Below, piece by piece: positions 50,863-52,013 of a DNA stretch of 52,013 nt; position 1 is the first letter of the stretch; every line of letters starts with the position of its first letter. The DNA comes from Hyphomicrobiales bacterium. GTDB taxonomy: Bacteria; Pseudomonadota; Alphaproteobacteria; Rhizobiales; Beijerinckiaceae. The notes under the pieces were generated by a model. That model did not search any database. It was not told where the DNA came from and saw only the letters and a program-made list of their open reading frames with translations. The stretch is from NCBI GenBank assembly GCA_028290705.1, contig JAQGJH010000147.1, forward strand, positions 1 through 52,013. Direction: 5' to 3'. The translations under genes and the position numbers were made by a program.

Positions 50863-50894
50863 GGAGTAGATCGCCGCGGCGCGATCCAGACTCC
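50863..50894 (+). terminator. Hairpin after the aldo/keto reductase gene
   Basis: A two-part stem (outer arms 50863-50867 with 50890-50894, inner arms 50869-50874 with 50881-50886) lies eight bases after the stop and before the next gene. The stem is interrupted by an internal bulge and there is no U tract. Confidence 0.3.
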
Positions 50895-50946
50895 GGCATG
50901 CAAATTGCTGACATCCGCTGATCAGGCTGCAGAAGGGGCGATGATC

Positions 50947-51966
50947 ATGAAATGCAAGCAATGGTCTGCGGTTGCGGTGTTCGCCGTCTCGCTTGCGGCG
51001 GCGCCGGCGCGTGCGGCTGACTTTTACGAGGGCAAGACCGTCACGATGATCGTCGGCAGCGACGTCGGTGGCGGCTTCGACATTTTCGCCCGGCTCTTCG
51101 CGCGCCATCTCGGCCGCTTCATTCCGGGTTCGCCGGCCATCGTGGTGCAGAACATGCCGGGCGCGGGAAGCGCCAAGGCAGCCGGCTACATTTATTCCGC
51201 CGCTCCCAAGGACGGCACGGTCATCGGAGCGCTGAACCCAGGCGGCTTGATTGCGCCGTTGTTCGAAGGGCGCAACATGGGCTACGAGGCCGCGCGCTTT
51301 CAATATCTGGCCAGCGCCGACACCACGGCGCGAGTCTGCTTCACGATGAAGGGCACGAAGGTCAGATCCTTCGCGGAAGCCCAACGCGAACCGCTCGTCG
51401 TAGGCGCAGGCGCGGTGGGCAGTTCGTCCTTTGATTACGCCTATCTGCACAAGAACCTGAATGGCGGACAGTTCAAGATTGTCGCCGGCTACAAGGGAAT
51501 GGCCGACATTCTGCTGGCCCTGGAGCGGGGCGAAGTCGAGGCCGTCTGCGGCTATGACTGGTCTGGCCTCAAAGCCGCCAAGCCACAACAGGTGCGGGAT
51601 GGAAGCTTCAACCTCCTGCTGCAACTTCCGGTGCAGCCCGTGAAGGAACTTGACGACAGGGGTGTGGTCAAGGCAGCGAGCTTTGCGGCCAACGCCGATG
51701 ACCTCGCAGCGCTCGAACTGGTGGCCGCCCAGCAGCTTTTCGGTCGGCCTTACCTGGTGGCGCCCGAGGTGCCGGCAGAACGGGTCGCCATTCTACGAAA
51801 GGCTTTTGACGACACGATGCAGGATGCGGAGTTTCTCTCGGAAGTCGAACGCCTGCGATTGAGCGTTTCGCCTGCCGGTGGCGGGGAGGTGCAGAAGCTG
51901 ATGGTGCAGATGTACGCCGCCCCCAAGCACATCGTTCAACGCGCCAAGGAAGCCATCCGGCCCTGA
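50947..51966 (+). CDS. Tripartite tricarboxylate transporter receptor (Bug/TctC family), second copy
   Basis: The 339-residue protein has a signal peptide (about 1-20, ending A-R-A-A-D) and the Bug pattern: Y-E-G-K-T-V-T-M-I-V-G-S-D-V-G-G-G-F-D, Q-N-M-P-G-A-G-S and A-P-K-D-G-T-V-I. The family binds organic acids in the periplasm. The start is set at ATG 50947 because AAGGGG lies eight bases upstream; ATG 50941, two codons earlier, would have only two bases of spacing. It shares the fold of the receptor at 29253 but is clearly diverged. No TctA/TctB genes are seen. Confidence 0.88.
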   Translation: MKCKQWSAVAVFAVSLAAAPARAADFYEGKTVTMIVGSDVGGGFDIFARLFARHLGRFIPGSPAIVVQNMPGAGSAKAAGYIYSAAPKDGTVIGALNPGGLIAPLFEGRNMGYEAARFQYLASADTTARVCFTMKGTKVRSFAEAQREPLVVGAGAVGSSSFDYAYLHKNLNGGQFKIVAGYKGMADILLALERGEVEAVCGYDWSGLKAAKPQQVRDGSFNLLLQLPVQPVKELDDRGVVKAASFAANADDLAALELVAAQQLFGRPYLVAPEVPAERVAILRKAFDDTMQDAEFLSEVERLRLSVSPAGGGEVQKLMVQMYAAPKHIVQRAKEAIRP

Positions 51967-52013
51967 GCACGAAGCATCGAAGGGGTGTGGGAACCTCTCC
52001 ACCTCTACGAGCT

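Noticed and set aside
1-52013. CRISPR arrays, tRNA or rRNA genes, insertion sequences, prophage or integrase genes
   Set aside because: I saw no regularly spaced repeats, no conserved RNA gene sequences, no transposase- or integrase-like proteins and no terminal inverted repeats. A tRNAscan, CRISPR and ISfinder search would settle it.

Overview
The window is dense, bacterial and rich in G+C (about two thirds by eye). Genes are tightly packed and often joined by ATGA-type stop/start overlaps. The gene content points to an alphaproteobacterium, most likely of the order Hyphomicrobiales: a bioBFDAZ biotin operon ending in bioZ, a REC-HisKA_2 signalling kinase, TctC/Bug-type solute receptors, a periplasmic Sox module, and promoter-like GGAAC-N16-CGTT sites of the alphaproteobacterial general-stress sigma factor EcfG. 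I cannot fix the genus. I see no rRNA, tRNA, CRISPR array, transposase, integrase or phage gene, so this reads as chromosome. Layout: (1) 24-4900, minus strand: a cell-envelope cluster (UDP-galactopyranose-mutase-like flavoprotein, GtrA flippase-like protein, large polytopic membrane protein, SPOR-domain protein). (2) 5044-9777: L-2-hydroxyglutarate oxidase-like flavoprotein and malate synthase G on plus, convergent with a succinate-semialdehyde dehydrogenase; this is central carbon metabolism around glyoxylate, 2-oxoglutarate and succinate. (3) 9881-14218: a three-gene signalling module (transmembrane HAMP-GAF-PAS histidine kinase, Rcp1-type response regulator, REC-HisKA_2 kinase) behind a candidate EcfG promoter. 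(4) 14344-19312: bioB-F-D-A-Z, five biotin genes with overlapping ends. (5) 19461-21528: an orphan BMP-family receptor and a TauD/TfdA-type dioxygenase. (6) 21756-28083: the most interesting block, an operon that joins a molybdenum hydroxylase (IorAB type) to a small cytochrome c, a flavocytochrome c sulfide dehydrogenase flavoprotein and soxXYZA, with no soxB or soxCD. (7) 28132-31590: LysR regulator, Bug receptor and a bicupin protein, closed by a strong intrinsic terminator. (8) 31612-40953, mixed strands: a J-domain membrane protein, a class II glutamine amidotransferase, a GlsB/YeaQ stress membrane protein, GlpD, an exported MsrB with a DUF4345-like protein, a DEAD-box helicase, a hydrolase-GST pair and a SnoaL-like protein. 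(9) 40925-51966: an MsrQ-like haem membrane protein, a phnD-E-C phosphonate-type transporter whose phnE has no ATG, GTG or TTG start at its natural N-terminus, an exported MsrA, an SDR divergent from a phosphopantetheinyl transferase across a perfect 20-bp palindrome, a phytase-like secreted protein, an NTP/NDP-exchanger-like MFS protein overlapping a Tat-exported aldo/keto reductase, and a second Bug receptor. Three themes recur: periplasmic redox chemistry (Sox, Fcc, Ior, MsrA, MsrB, MsrQ), orphan substrate receptors without membrane partners, and general-stress control. No gene-free stretch exceeds 300 bases; the longest are 21529-21755 and 40330-40553.
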